Of a stretch of DNA of 64,000 nt, positions 1 to 9,821 are shown in pieces. How positions within the stretch are numbered: the first letter of the stretch is position 1; every line of letters starts with the position of its first letter. The DNA comes from Prochlorococcus sp. AG-402-L23. Lineage in GTDB: Bacteria > Cyanobacteriota > Cyanobacteriia > PCC-6307 > Cyanobiaceae. The notes under the pieces are model-generated. The model worked only from the letters and a program-made list of their open reading frames with translations. It did not search any database and was not told where the DNA came from. The position numbers and the translations under genes were made by a program. The DNA lies in the NCBI GenBank assembly GCA_003216635.1, contig QCIO01000007.1, positions 1 to 64,000 of the forward strand. Reading direction: 5' to 3'.

Positions 1-2
1 TT

Positions 3-875
3 CTTCTAATTAATGTCCATGCAGAAGAAATAAACCCAAAAAAAGAATATGAATTAAAACAATATCTTTCTCAAATTATTTGGGAAAAAGTTAAAGAAAA
101 AAAAGAAAATACTCAAAAGCCTTTAAAGTGGGAAATTTATAAAAATCAAAACCCCGTCAATTTTGAAGATAGTTTAAAAGAAAATAAAAAAGATACATCA
201 AATAGTATTAATAAAAATAAAGAAGTTTTGCGAACATCAACATTTTTTTTAAGCAGAGGCGAAAAAATTATTGATTATGGCCTTATTAATGATAATTTTG
301 ATTTTTATATTCTAAATCTTGGACTAACGAGAGCATTTAATATTGATTTTTCAAGCGAATTAATTAACTCTAAAAATAATAGCCATAATCCAAACAAAAT
401 TAAAAACATTTTCTTTGAAAAAGGCTTAAGAAATTTAAGAGGGGGAGCTTCATTTCAAGTCTTTTCACAATCAAGAGGGAGACCTATCTCAACAAATATG
501 AGATTAAGTTATGGAGAACAATCAGGAGGTTTAAGGCATGGGTATATTTTTAGCGAAATAATAAATAAATATTCGATGAGCAATTGGTTATCCTTCAATC
601 TTAATCCTAAATTTTCATTTACTAGTTTTGGCAATGTTTACAGTATTAGCTCAAGTATTCATTGGAGATTAAATTCAAAATTTGAAATAATTCCTGAGGC
701 AAATATTAATTTAAATAATGCCGAAAATAATTTTTCTTTTACTGGAAGGACTTATTTATCAAAAAATATAATTATTGATACTTTCGTTTCTAATTCTCTT
801 GGAGTAAATGATATGTCTAAACAATTTAAAACTGAAAGTACCCAATATGGGGTAAATCTTAAAATAAGACTTTGA
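3..875 (+). CDS. Predicted outer-membrane/periplasmic protein, partial (5' end outside window)
   Basis: The frame is open from the left edge, so the gene begins upstream; the TTG at 228 is internal. The first visible residues (LLINVHAEE) look like the end of a signal peptide with an Ala cleavage site. A Lys/Asn-rich linker follows, then a C-terminal half of alternating polar and hydrophobic residues with many Gly, Asn and aromatics, ending in IRL. This pattern suggests an outer-membrane beta-barrel. I do not recognise the family, and the function is unknown. It converges on lexA with a 70-bp gap. Confidence 0.6.
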   Translation, partial: LLINVHAEEINPKKEYELKQYLSQIIWEKVKEKKENTQKPLKWEIYKNQNPVNFEDSLKENKKDTSNSINKNKEVLRTSTFFLSRGEKIIDYGLINDNFDFYILNLGLTRAFNIDFSSELINSKNNSHNPNKIKNIFFEKGLRNLRGGASFQVFSQSRGRPISTNMRLSYGEQSGGLRHGYIFSEIINKYSMSNWLSFNLNPKFSFTSFGNVYSISSSIHWRLNSKFEIIPEANINLNNAENNFSFTGRTYLSKNIIIDTFVSNSLGVNDMSKQFKTESTQYGVNLKIRL

Positions 876-945
876 TTTATGTCTATAATCTTTGAAATTA
901 AAATAATATAAACTTAAATACAAAAAATCATAATTAAAAATCTAC

Positions 946-1563
946 TTAAATTTTTCTCCAGACTGCCAACAGTTTTCCTTGAAAAACAACTTCTTCCAAA
1001 TTTAATTCAATTGGTTCATAAGCTGGATTAGCTGCCTCTAAAAAAATTTTATTTTCTCTCTTAAAAAAATATTTAAGTGTTGTACCCAATCCTGGCACCA
1101 TAGCACTGATAATCGTTCCATTTCTTAGTGCATATGAATCCTTTATTGGTTCCATCAAAACCATATCTCCATGAGCGATGCAGGCATCAATCATGGAATC
1201 ACCATTTACGGTTAATGCAAAAATATCTTTCTTTTTTAGAACTTCAGAAATATCTAATTCTTCACTAACATCTGAAAAAGTCTCAATTAGGCCTCCTGCT
1301 GCTACAGAACCCATAATTGGTACTCCTCCCAAGACATCATCTACAATTTGAAGTGTTCTAGCTTTACCTTCTTGCCAACTAATAAAGCCTTTTTGCTGAA
1401 GATGCTTAAGTCTACTTTGGATTGGTGCAGGAGATTTCAAGCCCATTGCCTGCATCATCTGTCGTATTGAGGGACTATGATGAAATTCTTTCATATAATT
1501 TTTTATCCATTCATAAAGCTCGTTTTGAGCATTTGAAAGATTGCTGCTATCAGAATAATTCAA
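946..1563 (-). CDS. lexA: LexA-family repressor/autoprotease
   Basis: A 205-aa LexA homologue. The N-terminal winged helix-turn-helix spans about residues 10-70. The peptidase S24 domain has the Ala89-Gly90 cleavage site (VAAGG), Ser123 in GDSM and Lys164 in the TTLKY segment, so the self-cleavage dyad is intact. It probably represses DNA-repair genes or, as reported for some cyanobacteria, acts as a broader regulator. The assigned start is TTG; the next in-frame ATG (residue 24) would remove part of the DNA-binding domain. A perfect inverted repeat lies 8 bp upstream of the start, consistent with autoregulation. Confidence 0.93.
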   Translation of the reverse strand: MNYSDSSNLSNAQNELYEWIKNYMKEFHHSPSIRQMMQAMGLKSPAPIQSRLKHLQQKGFISWQEGKARTLQIVDDVLGGVPIMGSVAAGGLIETFSDVSEELDISEVLKKKDIFALTVNGDSMIDACIAHGDMVLMEPIKDSYALRNGTIISAMVPGLGTTLKYFFKRENKIFLEAANPAYEPIELNLEEVVFQGKLLAVWRKI

Positions 1564-1570
1564 AATTAAA

Positions 1571-1594
1571 ACAAATGTACTCTAATACATTTGT
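1571..1594. promoter_or_regulatory. Palindromic operator upstream of lexA (putative LexA/SOS box)
   Basis: Two perfect 9-bp inverted arms, ACAAATGTA and TACATTTGT, are separated by CTCTAA. Read on the minus strand the region holds two overlapping matches, each with one mismatch, to the published cyanobacterial LexA box RGTACNNNDGTWCB, starting GGTACAAATG and AGTACATTTG. It sits 8-31 bp upstream of the lexA start. The palindrome is directly visible; LexA as the ligand is inferred. Confidence 0.6.
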
Positions 1595-1627
1595 ACCTAT
1601 AAAATAATAGGGGCGCAAGTAAATTAA

Positions 1628-2551
1628 TTAAAGCATGCAAGCTAAAAGTGCTTGTTGTGCATGCAATCTATTTTCTGCTTGTTCAAAGATTCTACTTCTT
1701 TTACTTTCAATAACTTCATCAGTTATTTCTTTAGCTCTATAAGCAGGAAGACAATGAAGAATAATTGCATCTTTTTCAGCCTTTCTTACTAAATTATGAT
1801 CAATAGTAAATCCAAAGAAATCCTTATCTTTCTTTTCTTTTTTATTTTCTTCCCCCATAGATGACCAAACATCCGTATATAAAACATTTGCTCCCTGTAC
1901 CGCAGTAATAGGATCATTAGTGATTTTCAATAAATCCTTATTTTTATATATTTCATATGCTTTTTTAATCACCATTGAGTTGGGTTCATAACCTTTAGGA
2001 CATGCAATCCTAACTTCCACGCCTAATAATGCACCACATAAAATTAGAGAATTTGCGACATTATTGCCATCACCTACAAATGTTAAAATTACATCTTTAA
2101 AATCAATAAATTCCTCATGAATTGTTAAATAATCAGCTAAGGCCTGACATGGATGTTCTAAATCAGTAAGAGCATTAATAACTGGCTTTGTAGACCACTT
2201 TGCATATTCTTCCAAATCTGAATGATCAAATGTTCTAATTGCGATAACATCGCAATATCTACTTAGAACTCTTGCAGTATCTTTAATTGGCTCACCTCTT
2301 CCTATTTGTGATGTTGTAGGATTGAGGTCAATAGTGGTTCCACCAAGCCTTGTCATCGCAACTTGAAAACTAACTCTTGTGCGGGTTGATGACTTATCAA
2401 AAATTAATCCTAAAACTTTGTTATTAAGATCAATATTTATTTTTTTATTTTTAAAATTATTTGCAACCTCTAGGATATGTAAAACCTCATCAGTTGATAA
2501 ATCCAAGCTTGATAGAAAATTATTATTAGCAAGCTTATTTGGTTTTAACAT
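1628..2551 (-). CDS. argF: Ornithine carbamoyltransferase
   Basis: A 307-aa cytoplasmic enzyme that makes citrulline from ornithine and carbamoyl phosphate in arginine biosynthesis. It has the carbamoyl-phosphate motif STRTR (55-59), HPCQ (133-136) and the C-terminal HCLPA motif with the catalytic Cys. The length is typical. The ATG start at 2551 lies 29 bp after ftsH on the same strand, so co-transcription with ftsH is possible. A transcript continuing leftward would enter the lexA operator. Confidence 0.96.
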   Translation of the reverse strand: MLKPNKLANNNFLSSLDLSTDEVLHILEVANNFKNKKINIDLNNKVLGLIFDKSSTRTRVSFQVAMTRLGGTTIDLNPTTSQIGRGEPIKDTARVLSRYCDVIAIRTFDHSDLEEYAKWSTKPVINALTDLEHPCQALADYLTIHEEFIDFKDVILTFVGDGNNVANSLILCGALLGVEVRIACPKGYEPNSMVIKKAYEIYKNKDLLKITNDPITAVQGANVLYTDVWSSMGEENKKEKKDKDFFGFTIDHNLVRKAEKDAIILHCLPAYRAKEITDEVIESKRSRIFEQAENRLHAQQALLACML

Positions 2552-2580
2552 GAATGTTTTCTGGTTAGATCTTGATTCTA

Positions 2581-4443
2581 CTATGCAGGCATTTTGCTCT
2601 CTGCCAAGAGAGTTTTGAGATCATCCCCTTCAATAACTTCTTCTTGGAGGATTTTTTGAGAAATCGATTCAAGAAGAGGTAAATTATTCCTTAAAATATT
2701 AAGTGCAGTTTCATGCGCATCATCAACTAAATCTCTAACCTCTTTGTCTATTGCTTGAGCAGTAGCATCACTGACAGATCTTCTAGGATTATTGCCATTT
2801 CCTAAAAACTGACCTCCACCCTGTTTATCGTAAGCGAGGGGGCCGAGAATATCACTCATCCCAAAAGTACCAACCATTTGTTCGGCTATATCAGTTGCTC
2901 TTTGTAAATCATTTGAAGCTCCAGTAGTAATTTTTCCAAAGACAACCTCTTCTGCAGATCTCCCTCCAAGAAGTGTAGCTATTTGTCCTTTTAATTCCTC
3001 TTTAGAATTCAGGAATCTTTCTTCAGTTGGCAGTTGAAGAGTATAACCAAGTGCACTCATACCTCTTGGTACAATTGAAATCTTTGCGACTTTTGAACCT
3101 CCAGGCATAAGATGACCAACAATTGCATGACCAACTTCGTGATAAGCAACAACTTTCTTTTCATCATCTTGCAAAACACGACTCTTCTTTTCCAAACCAG
3201 CTACAACTCTCTCAATAGCTTCACTTAAATCTTGTTGTTCTACACTTTTTCTTTTAGCTCTGGCTGCAAGTAAAGCAGCTTCATTTACCATATTAGCAAG
3301 ATCAGCTCCAGCAAACCCACTAGTGGCTTGGGCAATTGAATCTAAGTCTATCGATTTTGCAAGTTTAACTTTCTTTGTATATATCTCCAATATAGTTTTT
3401 CTACCTGATAAATCTGGTCTATCAACTAACACTTGCCTATCAAATCTTCCAGGTCTTAATAGAGCCGCGTCAAGCACCTCGGGTTGGTTCGTTGCAGCAA
3501 GTACTATAACTGGCTTATCAGCTGATGCGAAACCATCCATTTCGGTAAGTAATTGATTAAGTGTTTGCTCTCTCTCATCATTACCACCAACAACCCCCAT
3601 AGAACCAGAACGACTCTTACCGATAGCATCTAATTCATCTATAAAAATAATACATGGAGCTTTTTTCTTTGCTTGTTCAAACAAATCTCTTACCCTTGCA
3701 GCACCTGCTCCAACAAAAAGTTCAACAAATTCAGAACCTGAAATTATAAAGAAAGGAACTTCTGCTTCTCCCGCGACAGCTTTTGAAAGAAGAGTTTTTC
3801 CTGTTCCTGGGGGTCCAACAAGAAGCACCCCTTTTGGGATTCGCGCACCGATATCTGTGTATCTCTCAGGTTTTTTAAGAAAATCAACTATTTCCGTTAA
3901 TTCGTCCTTAGCTTCATCAACTCCAGCTACATCAGCAAATGTTACTTTTGATTCATCATCGGGTACATAAACTTTTGCCTTACTTTTAGTAAAACTAAGA
4001 GCTCCCTGAGCACCTCCGCCACCCATACTTCTTCTAGCAAAAAATTGCAAAACAAGAATAAAAATTAAAGGAGGAACTACCCAACTCAAGATAGTTGAAA
4101 AGAAATTAGGTTTTTTTGGAGGAGCTGCAGCAAATTCGACCCCTTTACTTTCTAACCTTTGTGGAAGGTCCATATCAAAAATTGGGGTTGTTGCTAAAAC
4201 AGAAGGGGCGCCTTCTTCAGCTCCATTTAACTCATATCTAATCTGTTCTTGAGTGATATATGCACGCTTAACTTCACCATCATTGACCTGATCTATGAAT
4301 AAAGAATAAGGAACCCTGGGGATTTGCATATTTTGATTAGGGAAAAGGCTACTAAATAAAAGTAATGCTCCAACTCCTATCAAAATGATATTTACAATTC
4401 CAAATCTTCTATTAGGTTGATTATCGTCTTGTCTTATTGGCAT
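2581..4443 (-). CDS. ftsH: ATP-dependent zinc metalloprotease FtsH
   Basis: A 620-aa membrane AAA protease. TM helices lie at about residues 15-33 and 114-136 and flank a lumenal/periplasmic domain. Walker A GPPGTGKT is at 210-217, Walker B IIFIDE at 265-270, and the zinc site HEVGH at 435-439. Family members degrade damaged photosystem II D1 and other membrane proteins; cyanobacteria carry several paralogues, and which one this is cannot be decided here. I chose the ATG at 4443 (MPIRQ); a TTG at 4455 would add four residues. A palindrome lies about 75 bp upstream. Confidence 0.96.
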   Translation of the reverse strand: MPIRQDDNQPNRRFGIVNIILIGVGALLLFSSLFPNQNMQIPRVPYSLFIDQVNDGEVKRAYITQEQIRYELNGAEEGAPSVLATTPIFDMDLPQRLESKGVEFAAAPPKKPNFFSTILSWVVPPLIFILVLQFFARRSMGGGGAQGALSFTKSKAKVYVPDDESKVTFADVAGVDEAKDELTEIVDFLKKPERYTDIGARIPKGVLLVGPPGTGKTLLSKAVAGEAEVPFFIISGSEFVELFVGAGAARVRDLFEQAKKKAPCIIFIDELDAIGKSRSGSMGVVGGNDEREQTLNQLLTEMDGFASADKPVIVLAATNQPEVLDAALLRPGRFDRQVLVDRPDLSGRKTILEIYTKKVKLAKSIDLDSIAQATSGFAGADLANMVNEAALLAARAKRKSVEQQDLSEAIERVVAGLEKKSRVLQDDEKKVVAYHEVGHAIVGHLMPGGSKVAKISIVPRGMSALGYTLQLPTEERFLNSKEELKGQIATLLGGRSAEEVVFGKITTGASNDLQRATDIAEQMVGTFGMSDILGPLAYDKQGGGQFLGNGNNPRRSVSDATAQAIDKEVRDLVDDAHETALNILRNNLPLLESISQKILQEEVIEGDDLKTLLAESKMPA

Positions 4444-4518
4444 AGTTATGATCAATTTTTAACTTATTATAAACTAAACGAAGAGTTTCCGTATCTGTAT
4501 TATTTTTTTTGGGTAAGA

Positions 4519-4528
4519 ACCGTACGGT
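4519..4528. repeat. Palindrome between ftsH and ribD
   Basis: The perfect 10-bp palindrome ACCGTACGGT is embedded in a longer imperfect dyad, with GGGT at 4511 and ACCC at 4535-4538. It lies 76-85 bp upstream of the ftsH start and about 30 bp beyond the ribD stop. There is no T-tract in the direction needed for a ribD terminator, so an operator or RNA-stability element is more likely. No factor is identified. Confidence 0.35.
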
Positions 4529-4558
4529 ACTTTGACCCATAAAAACTTAGTATAAAAA

Positions 4559-5659
4559 TTAATTTTTGAATGAACTCTTAACACATATATCATTCCCAAT
4601 TAAACTAAACTGAGAAGAACTTAATTTAATAATTTCGTGCATTTCTTTAAATTCAAAATCACTTAGGGGATTCATACTATTTTCTCCACCTATAATTTTT
4701 GGAGCAATAAAAGTAATAAGTTCCTGAATACAATTAGATTGAATAGCGGCAGTAGCTAATCCGGGGCCACATTCCCAAAGAACTTTATTACATCCTCTTT
4801 TTGCAAGTATTTTTGAAATTAACGCTGGATTATCTGATGATACCTTTTCAACCTCCACACATTTCGGAATCCTTGAGAGGTATCTTTCATTTGCTTTAGA
4901 GGAATCATAAATAACTAAAGTTTTTGCCTTACTACAATCCCAAAGATTAGATTTTGAAGGAAGATCTAAACTTTTTGTAAAGACAACTCGCAAAGGCTCA
5001 GGATTTTTGGAACCTCTTGTAGTCAAAAGCGGGTTGTCTCTTCTTAATGTGTTTCCCCCAATTATTATTGCATCAAATTCTGCTCTAAAAGAGTGAACTA
5101 ATGACCTTGATTCATCATTAGTAATCCATTTACTTTTTCCATTTTTTAAAGCTATTCTCCCATCAATACTCATTGCCCATTTAAGAACACCAAATGCCTT
5201 TTTAGTATTATTCCTGTGAATGAAAGCCTTATTTAGATCTAAGGATTCTTTTTTACATAATCCTAAGTAAACTTGTATTCCAGCCTCTTTTAGAAGCTTA
5301 ATACCTTTACCAGAGACTCTTTTATCAGGGTCTTCAATAGATATATATACCTTTTTTATCCCAGAGGATATCACCTTATTTACACATGGAGGAGTTTTGC
5401 CTTGATGACAGCAAGGTTCAAGATTTACATACATTGTCCCACCTTTAGCATCCTTTTTTAAATTATTAAAAGCCATAGCCTCTGCATGAGGCATCCCTGC
5501 CTTGCAATGAAACCCTTCTGATACGAGGTTTCCATTTTTATCAAGTATTACTGCTCCCACATTAGGGTTAGGACTCGTTGTATTTTTGCCTAAAGAAGCC
5601 AAAAAAATTGCTCTTTTCATCCATTTTGTATGGATTACATTTTTTTCAGACATCTTCAA
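4559..5659 (-). CDS. ribD: Bifunctional riboflavin-biosynthesis deaminase/reductase RibD
   Basis: A 366-aa cytoplasmic enzyme covering the second and third steps of riboflavin synthesis: deamination of the pyrimidine, then NADPH-dependent ribosyl reduction. The N-terminal CMP/dCMP-deaminase domain has HAE at 58-60 and PCCHQGKTPPC (about 82-92) for zinc. The C-terminal reductase begins near residue 150 and has the expected GGNT and RRDNP segments. ribF is elsewhere in the window. The gap to the upstream DUF3122-like gene is only 9 bp, so they are probably co-transcribed. Confidence 0.95.
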   Translation of the reverse strand: MKMSEKNVIHTKWMKRAIFLASLGKNTTSPNPNVGAVILDKNGNLVSEGFHCKAGMPHAEAMAFNNLKKDAKGGTMYVNLEPCCHQGKTPPCVNKVISSGIKKVYISIEDPDKRVSGKGIKLLKEAGIQVYLGLCKKESLDLNKAFIHRNNTKKAFGVLKWAMSIDGRIALKNGKSKWITNDESRSLVHSFRAEFDAIIIGGNTLRRDNPLLTTRGSKNPEPLRVVFTKSLDLPSKSNLWDCSKAKTLVIYDSSKANERYLSRIPKCVEVEKVSSDNPALISKILAKRGCNKVLWECGPGLATAAIQSNCIQELITFIAPKIIGGENSMNPLSDFEFKEMHEIIKLSSSQFSLIGNDICVKSSFKN

Positions 5660-5668
5660 AAATCAAAT

Positions 5669-6169
5669 TCAGTTTATTGATCTCCACTCTTTAACAACAA
5701 AGGGAGGAATTGGCAACTCAGAAAAGACTCCTGACAAAGATAATCTTAGTGGTCTATTTTTATCTAAATTGTTAATCAATTCATCAAGATCAAATTCTGC
5801 AGCAGCTTGTCTTCCATCATTTGCTAATTCCACATTAAGTAATGTTTTGTCATCTAAAAGCCACTGTTTTCTACCTGATTCAACCCTCAAGTCAGTGGGA
5901 TGATCAATCCTAAGATTTCCTGGATATCCTATTACTCTCAAAATCAATTTATCTGCAAAAAGTGGAGATTTGTAAGCTACTAATTGCCAAGTTTCAAAGT
6001 CCAAGTCCCTCAAAAACTCACTACTAGCATTTATTAATTTCCCATTAATTTCTGTTTCTGCAACTTCTGCGGATACTTTTATTGGGTCAAAAATAAAGGA
6101 TATTAGTAAAAGTAAAGGTAATATTCCTTTAAAAAAAATATTTTTATTTGATTTTGTAATTTTCTTCAT
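5669..6169 (-). CDS. Secreted/lumenal DUF3122-like protein
   Basis: A 166-aa protein with an N-terminal signal: basic KK/KSNK, a leucine-rich core near residues 13-30, and a likely AxA site (VSA) about residue 34. The rest is a compact soluble domain with the segment GYPGNLRIDHPTDL. I associate this with the cyanobacterial DUF3122 family from memory. The function is unknown; a periplasmic or thylakoid-lumen location is inferred. It overlaps the upstream 83-aa gene by 26 bp and lies 9 bp before ribD. Confidence 0.75.
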   Translation of the reverse strand: MKKITKSNKNIFFKGILPLLLLISFIFDPIKVSAEVAETEINGKLINASSEFLRDLDFETWQLVAYKSPLFADKLILRVIGYPGNLRIDHPTDLRVESGRKQWLLDDKTLLNVELANDGRQAAAEFDLDELINNLDKNRPLRLSLSGVFSELPIPPFVVKEWRSIN

Positions 6170-6395
6170 TTTCAGAATCCATCAGGGCATCTAGAGTTAC
6201 AGCCGTTCTTATAATAGCTTGATACCTTTTTATTATTTTACGATTTTTTTCTATAACTCGAGATAAATTCAAAGTGTCTTTTCCAGAATAACTTGAAGTT
6301 AAATCGCTAGAATCTTCTTCAATAAACTCAAATTCACTATCTTTATTAATTAGAGTTAACAATAAATCATGTAATCTCTTTCTCCTTTCAGACAA
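6144..6395 (-). CDS. Small conserved-type hypothetical protein (83 aa)
   Basis: A charged soluble protein with no signal or TM segment. It begins with a basic MSERRKRL helix, has an acidic Glu/Asp/Ser centre, and a longer basic helix near residues 42-60 (SRVIEKNRKIIKRY). Its end overlaps the DUF3122-like gene by 26 bp, suggesting coupled translation and a three-gene unit with ribD. I do not recognise the family. The ATG start is the first in frame. Confidence 0.6.
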   Translation of the reverse strand: MSERRKRLHDLLLTLINKDSEFEFIEEDSSDLTSSYSGKDTLNLSRVIEKNRKIIKRYQAIIRTAVTLDALMDSENEENYKIK

Positions 6396-6478
6396 TTGAT
6401 TTATTATAAAAGCTCAAATAATCATAAGATAATTTAATAAAACATTCAAATAGATAAGTTTCTTTTAATCAAATATTC

Positions 6479-7753
6479 ATGACTGAAAAAAAAAGAAAAA
6501 TTCATGTAATAGGGATAAATTCTTATAAATTTGAAGATTTACCCCTCAAATTACAAAATCTATTTCTTGCGACATTTTCTATTGCAGTTCCTAATTCATA
6601 TTTTGAAAAAATAAAATTATGGAGTCAAAATAATTTAGAAAAAAAGAAATCATTTTTTTCGAGCAACAGTAACAACGAACTTGTCGAGTGGCTTAGATCA
6701 CAAAAAAGTGATGTAATTTTAATTTCAAGAGGAGATCCTCTCTGGTTTGGAATTGGGAGAATATTACTTGAGAATTTTTCAAAAGATGAATTAAGTTTTT
6801 ACCCTTCAAATACCTGCATTCAATTAGCATTTAGTAAGTTAAAGATCCCATGGCAAGATACTGTTAATGTAAGTATTCACGGCAGAGATTCAACTAAATT
6901 AGTTGAGGCTCTTAAAGCAAGGCCTTCAAGTGTGGCAATTATTACAGATTCACACTACAAAAGTTTAGAAATAATCAAAAAAAACTTATCAGAATTGAAT
7001 CTAATTGACTTTTATGATTTTTGGCTTTGTGAAGAGATAGGTTTTGATAATGAAAATATAAGGAAATTAAATCTTAAAGAGTCATTACCCTCAGATATAT
7101 CTAGTTTGAACATTGCTGTTCTTACAAAAGCAAAGAATAATTATTCGAATAATAATGTTCCTCTTTTTGGAATCAATGACAATGTTTTTAAGACTTTTGA
7201 TGATAGACCAAATTTATTAACTAAAAGAGAGGTTCGTGTTCAAATTTTAGCTGATCTAGAGCTCCCAAAAAATGGGGTAATATGGGATATAGGAGCAGGT
7301 TGTGGGTCAATTGGTTTAGAAGCATTAAAATTAAGGCCTAATTTAGATTTGTTTTGTATCGATAAAAGGATTGGATCAAAAGAATTAATACTAGAAAACT
7401 CAAAAAGGCTTGGAGTAAAACCAAAATATATTTTTGAGGCAGACATAATTAATACCTTGAACACGAGAAATGTAAGTTCTTTTGAAAAACCTAATAGATT
7501 AATAATTGGAGGATGTGATAAAAATACTAAACTTAAAATTATTAATAAACTGGCTCAGGGTATGAGTATTGGAGATATTATCGTTATCCCAATAATTGAT
7601 ATTCAAATTATTAAAGAGTTAAAAAAGGAATTAGAAGATAAAAATTTCAAAACAAATTTAAATTTAATTCAGACCTATAAAAGCTTAAGTATCGCTGAGG
7701 GGATAAGATTAGAACCAAATAATCCTGTTTTTCTTTTAAGAGGAAAAAAATAA
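6479..7753 (+). CDS. cobL: Precorrin-6Y C5,15-methyltransferase (decarboxylating)
   Basis: A 424-aa fusion of CbiE-type (N-terminal) and CbiT-type (C-terminal) methyltransferases, the CobL architecture. CobL methylates C5 and C15 and decarboxylates the acetate side chain in cobalamin synthesis. The first half has the tetrapyrrole-methylase segment ILISRGDPLWFGIG. The second half, from about residue 245, has the SAM-binding motif IWDIGAGCGSIGLEAL. It starts divergently from the 83-aa gene across 83 bp and converges on nadK with a 13-bp gap. cobD is also in the window. Confidence 0.94.
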   Translation: MTEKKRKIHVIGINSYKFEDLPLKLQNLFLATFSIAVPNSYFEKIKLWSQNNLEKKKSFFSSNSNNELVEWLRSQKSDVILISRGDPLWFGIGRILLENFSKDELSFYPSNTCIQLAFSKLKIPWQDTVNVSIHGRDSTKLVEALKARPSSVAIITDSHYKSLEIIKKNLSELNLIDFYDFWLCEEIGFDNENIRKLNLKESLPSDISSLNIAVLTKAKNNYSNNNVPLFGINDNVFKTFDDRPNLLTKREVRVQILADLELPKNGVIWDIGAGCGSIGLEALKLRPNLDLFCIDKRIGSKELILENSKRLGVKPKYIFEADIINTLNTRNVSSFEKPNRLIIGGCDKNTKLKIINKLAQGMSIGDIIVIPIIDIQIIKELKKELEDKNFKTNLNLIQTYKSLSIAEGIRLEPNNPVFLLRGKK

Positions 7754-7766
7754 AATTAAAAAGTTG

Positions 7767-8675
7767 TTATTTGTTAGGTTTAGCCACATGAGGTAACCCC
7801 CAACCTAGTTTATTTCTCAAAACCTGGAAAAATTCATGATCTTCGAGTCTAATAAACTTTACTGAGTGTTTACTTTTTCTTATTAAAACTCTATCTTCAG
7901 GCCAAACATAACAACCTGCATTTCCATCAACAACCATTACCAACCTTTCAGGAGTTGCAGGGAAAACAGTTACTGGCTCTGAATCATTGAAAACCAATGC
8001 CCTAGATGCCAATGAATGTGGAGCAATTGGAGTTAATTGCACTACTGGACAATCAGGCGTAATAACTGGCCCTCCAGCACTTAGGGAATAGGCAGTGGAT
8101 CCAGTTGGAGTAGATAAAATTACTCCATCAGCTGAAATATCCACGGGAGCATGTCGCCCTATAGAAATCTCAAAATGACACATACTTGTAAGAGGCTCTC
8201 TATGAAGAGCCATCTCATTAAGGCAGAGAGACTCCCATCTCCTCTGATCATTCCTCATTACACTAATAATGAAGCAAGTTCTTTCTTCAATATCCCAATT
8301 GCCAGCAATGATTTTATCTATTGCCTCATCAAGATTAGATAAATAAGCTTCTGCGAGAAAGCCTAAATGACCAGTATTTATTGTAAGGATTGGAATTTTA
8401 GCAGGTGCTGTTTGCCTTGCAGCAGAAAGGACGGTCCCATCTCCGCCAAGAACTATTGCAAATTCCATTTCCGAGTCAAACCCCTCGGGGACACAATTCG
8501 TATATCCCAAAGGACGAACATGTTGATCAGGATTGGCGAATCCAACCATTCCACCAGAACTACTAACTCTTACAACCTCATAATTAGAATTTTCCAATTT
8601 TTCCTGAACAGAACTTGCAGTTTGAACTGCAAGTTCTTTCCCATCATTAACGATTAGTCCTGCTTTACGTACCAA
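7767..8675 (-). CDS. nadK: NAD kinase
   Basis: A 302-aa enzyme that phosphorylates NAD to NADP. It shows the catalytic GGDG (77-80), NTGHLGFL (100-107) and the TPTGSTAY nucleotide-binding segment. Cyanobacteria usually carry two NAD kinases; this copy could be either. The start is TTG at 8675, giving MVRKAGLIV, which fits the family N terminus; there is no nearby ATG. It is 70 bp downstream of pheS on the same strand's opposite side and converges with cobL. Confidence 0.95.
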   Translation of the reverse strand: MVRKAGLIVNDGKELAVQTASSVQEKLENSNYEVVRVSSSGGMVGFANPDQHVRPLGYTNCVPEGFDSEMEFAIVLGGDGTVLSAARQTAPAKIPILTINTGHLGFLAEAYLSNLDEAIDKIIAGNWDIEERTCFIISVMRNDQRRWESLCLNEMALHREPLTSMCHFEISIGRHAPVDISADGVILSTPTGSTAYSLSAGGPVITPDCPVVQLTPIAPHSLASRALVFNDSEPVTVFPATPERLVMVVDGNAGCYVWPEDRVLIRKSKHSVKFIRLEDHEFFQVLRNKLGWGLPHVAKPNK

Positions 8676-8745
8676 TCAATCAACTAAATCTGTTACTATC
8701 TTAAACTAATTTGATGGACAATCCTAATTTAAAATTTCAATTTTA

Positions 8746-9753
8746 TTAGAACTGTTCTAAGAATCTAAGATCATTTGTATAAAATTTTCTGATGTCGTCG
8801 ATTTGATGTCTCACCATACAAAATCTCTCAACTCCTAATCCTGCTGCAAAACCAGTCCATTTCTCAGAATCTATTCCTAATTTTTCTAAGACCTTTGGAT
8901 CTACCATTCCGCAGCCCATTACTTCTAGCCATTTACCTTTCCATTGGACGTCTACCTCTGCTGAAGGTTCGGTAAATGGGAAATAACTAGCTCTAAATCT
9001 TACAGGAATATCTCCAAAAAAGGTCTTTAAAAATGTAAGAACTGTTCCTCTTAAATGACTAAAATTAATGTCTTGATCGATACATAAAACCTCAACCTGA
9101 TTAAATACAGGGGAATGAGTAGCATCTACTGCATCTCTCCTATATACTCTCCCCGGAGCAATAATTCTTACTGGAGGAGGATTTTTCTCTAAGTATCTTA
9201 TCTGAACAGGAGAAGTATGGGTCCTTAAAAGTCTATTTTCATCTAAGTAGAAAGTATCCTGCATATCTCTTGCGGGATGATTTTTGGGTATATTAAGAGA
9301 CTCAAAATTATAAAAATCAGTTTCAATTTCAGGGCCACTTTCAACTGAGTATCCTAAACCACAAAAAATATCTATTATTTCGTCTTGAGTTGAAATCAAA
9401 GGATGTTTATTCCCAGGGGGGGTTCCAATTGAAGGGATGCTTACATCAATTTTTTCTTTTTTAATCTTTTTATCTAAGGCCTCGCTGTTTAGTTTATTTT
9501 TTCTTTCAGTTATTAGTTCTTGCAAATTTATCTTTATTAAATTTGCCTTCTGGCCAATAATTGGTCTATCAGTAGCAGATAATTGACCCATTGTTTTCAA
9601 GATAATTGATAAATCTCCTTTTTTACCTAGCAATGAAACTCTCAATTGATCCAGTTCTTCATGAGTATTAGAATTATCTATATTATTTTTTGCTGTTAGA
9701 GAAAGATTATTTAGTTTTTCCTCAATTTGACTTAATGATTCAATTTGACTCAC
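8746..9753 (-). CDS. pheS: Phenylalanyl-tRNA synthetase alpha subunit
   Basis: A 335-aa class II aminoacyl-tRNA synthetase subunit. The N-terminal coiled-coil tRNA-binding part covers about residues 1-90. Motif 2 ([14 protein letters not shown]) and motif 3 (GLGVER) are visible, and the THTSPVQ segment contributes to the amino-acid site. The length is normal. pheT is not adjacent, so the subunits are encoded apart. It is divergent from surE with a 68-bp shared upstream region. Confidence 0.97.
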   Translation of the reverse strand: MSQIESLSQIEEKLNNLSLTAKNNIDNSNTHEELDQLRVSLLGKKGDLSIILKTMGQLSATDRPIIGQKANLIKINLQELITERKNKLNSEALDKKIKKEKIDVSIPSIGTPPGNKHPLISTQDEIIDIFCGLGYSVESGPEIETDFYNFESLNIPKNHPARDMQDTFYLDENRLLRTHTSPVQIRYLEKNPPPVRIIAPGRVYRRDAVDATHSPVFNQVEVLCIDQDINFSHLRGTVLTFLKTFFGDIPVRFRASYFPFTEPSAEVDVQWKGKWLEVMGCGMVDPKVLEKLGIDSEKWTGFAAGLGVERFCMVRHQIDDIRKFYTNDLRFLEQF

Positions 9754-9821
9754 TGATATAGTAAAAATAAGTATTGCTTTATCTTACTTAAATATCGTCC
9801 ATAAATAAAATGTATTGATTA

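Noticed and set aside
4519-4538. Palindrome as ribD terminator
   Set aside because: On the minus strand the stem is followed by A, not U, so it cannot be a standard intrinsic terminator.
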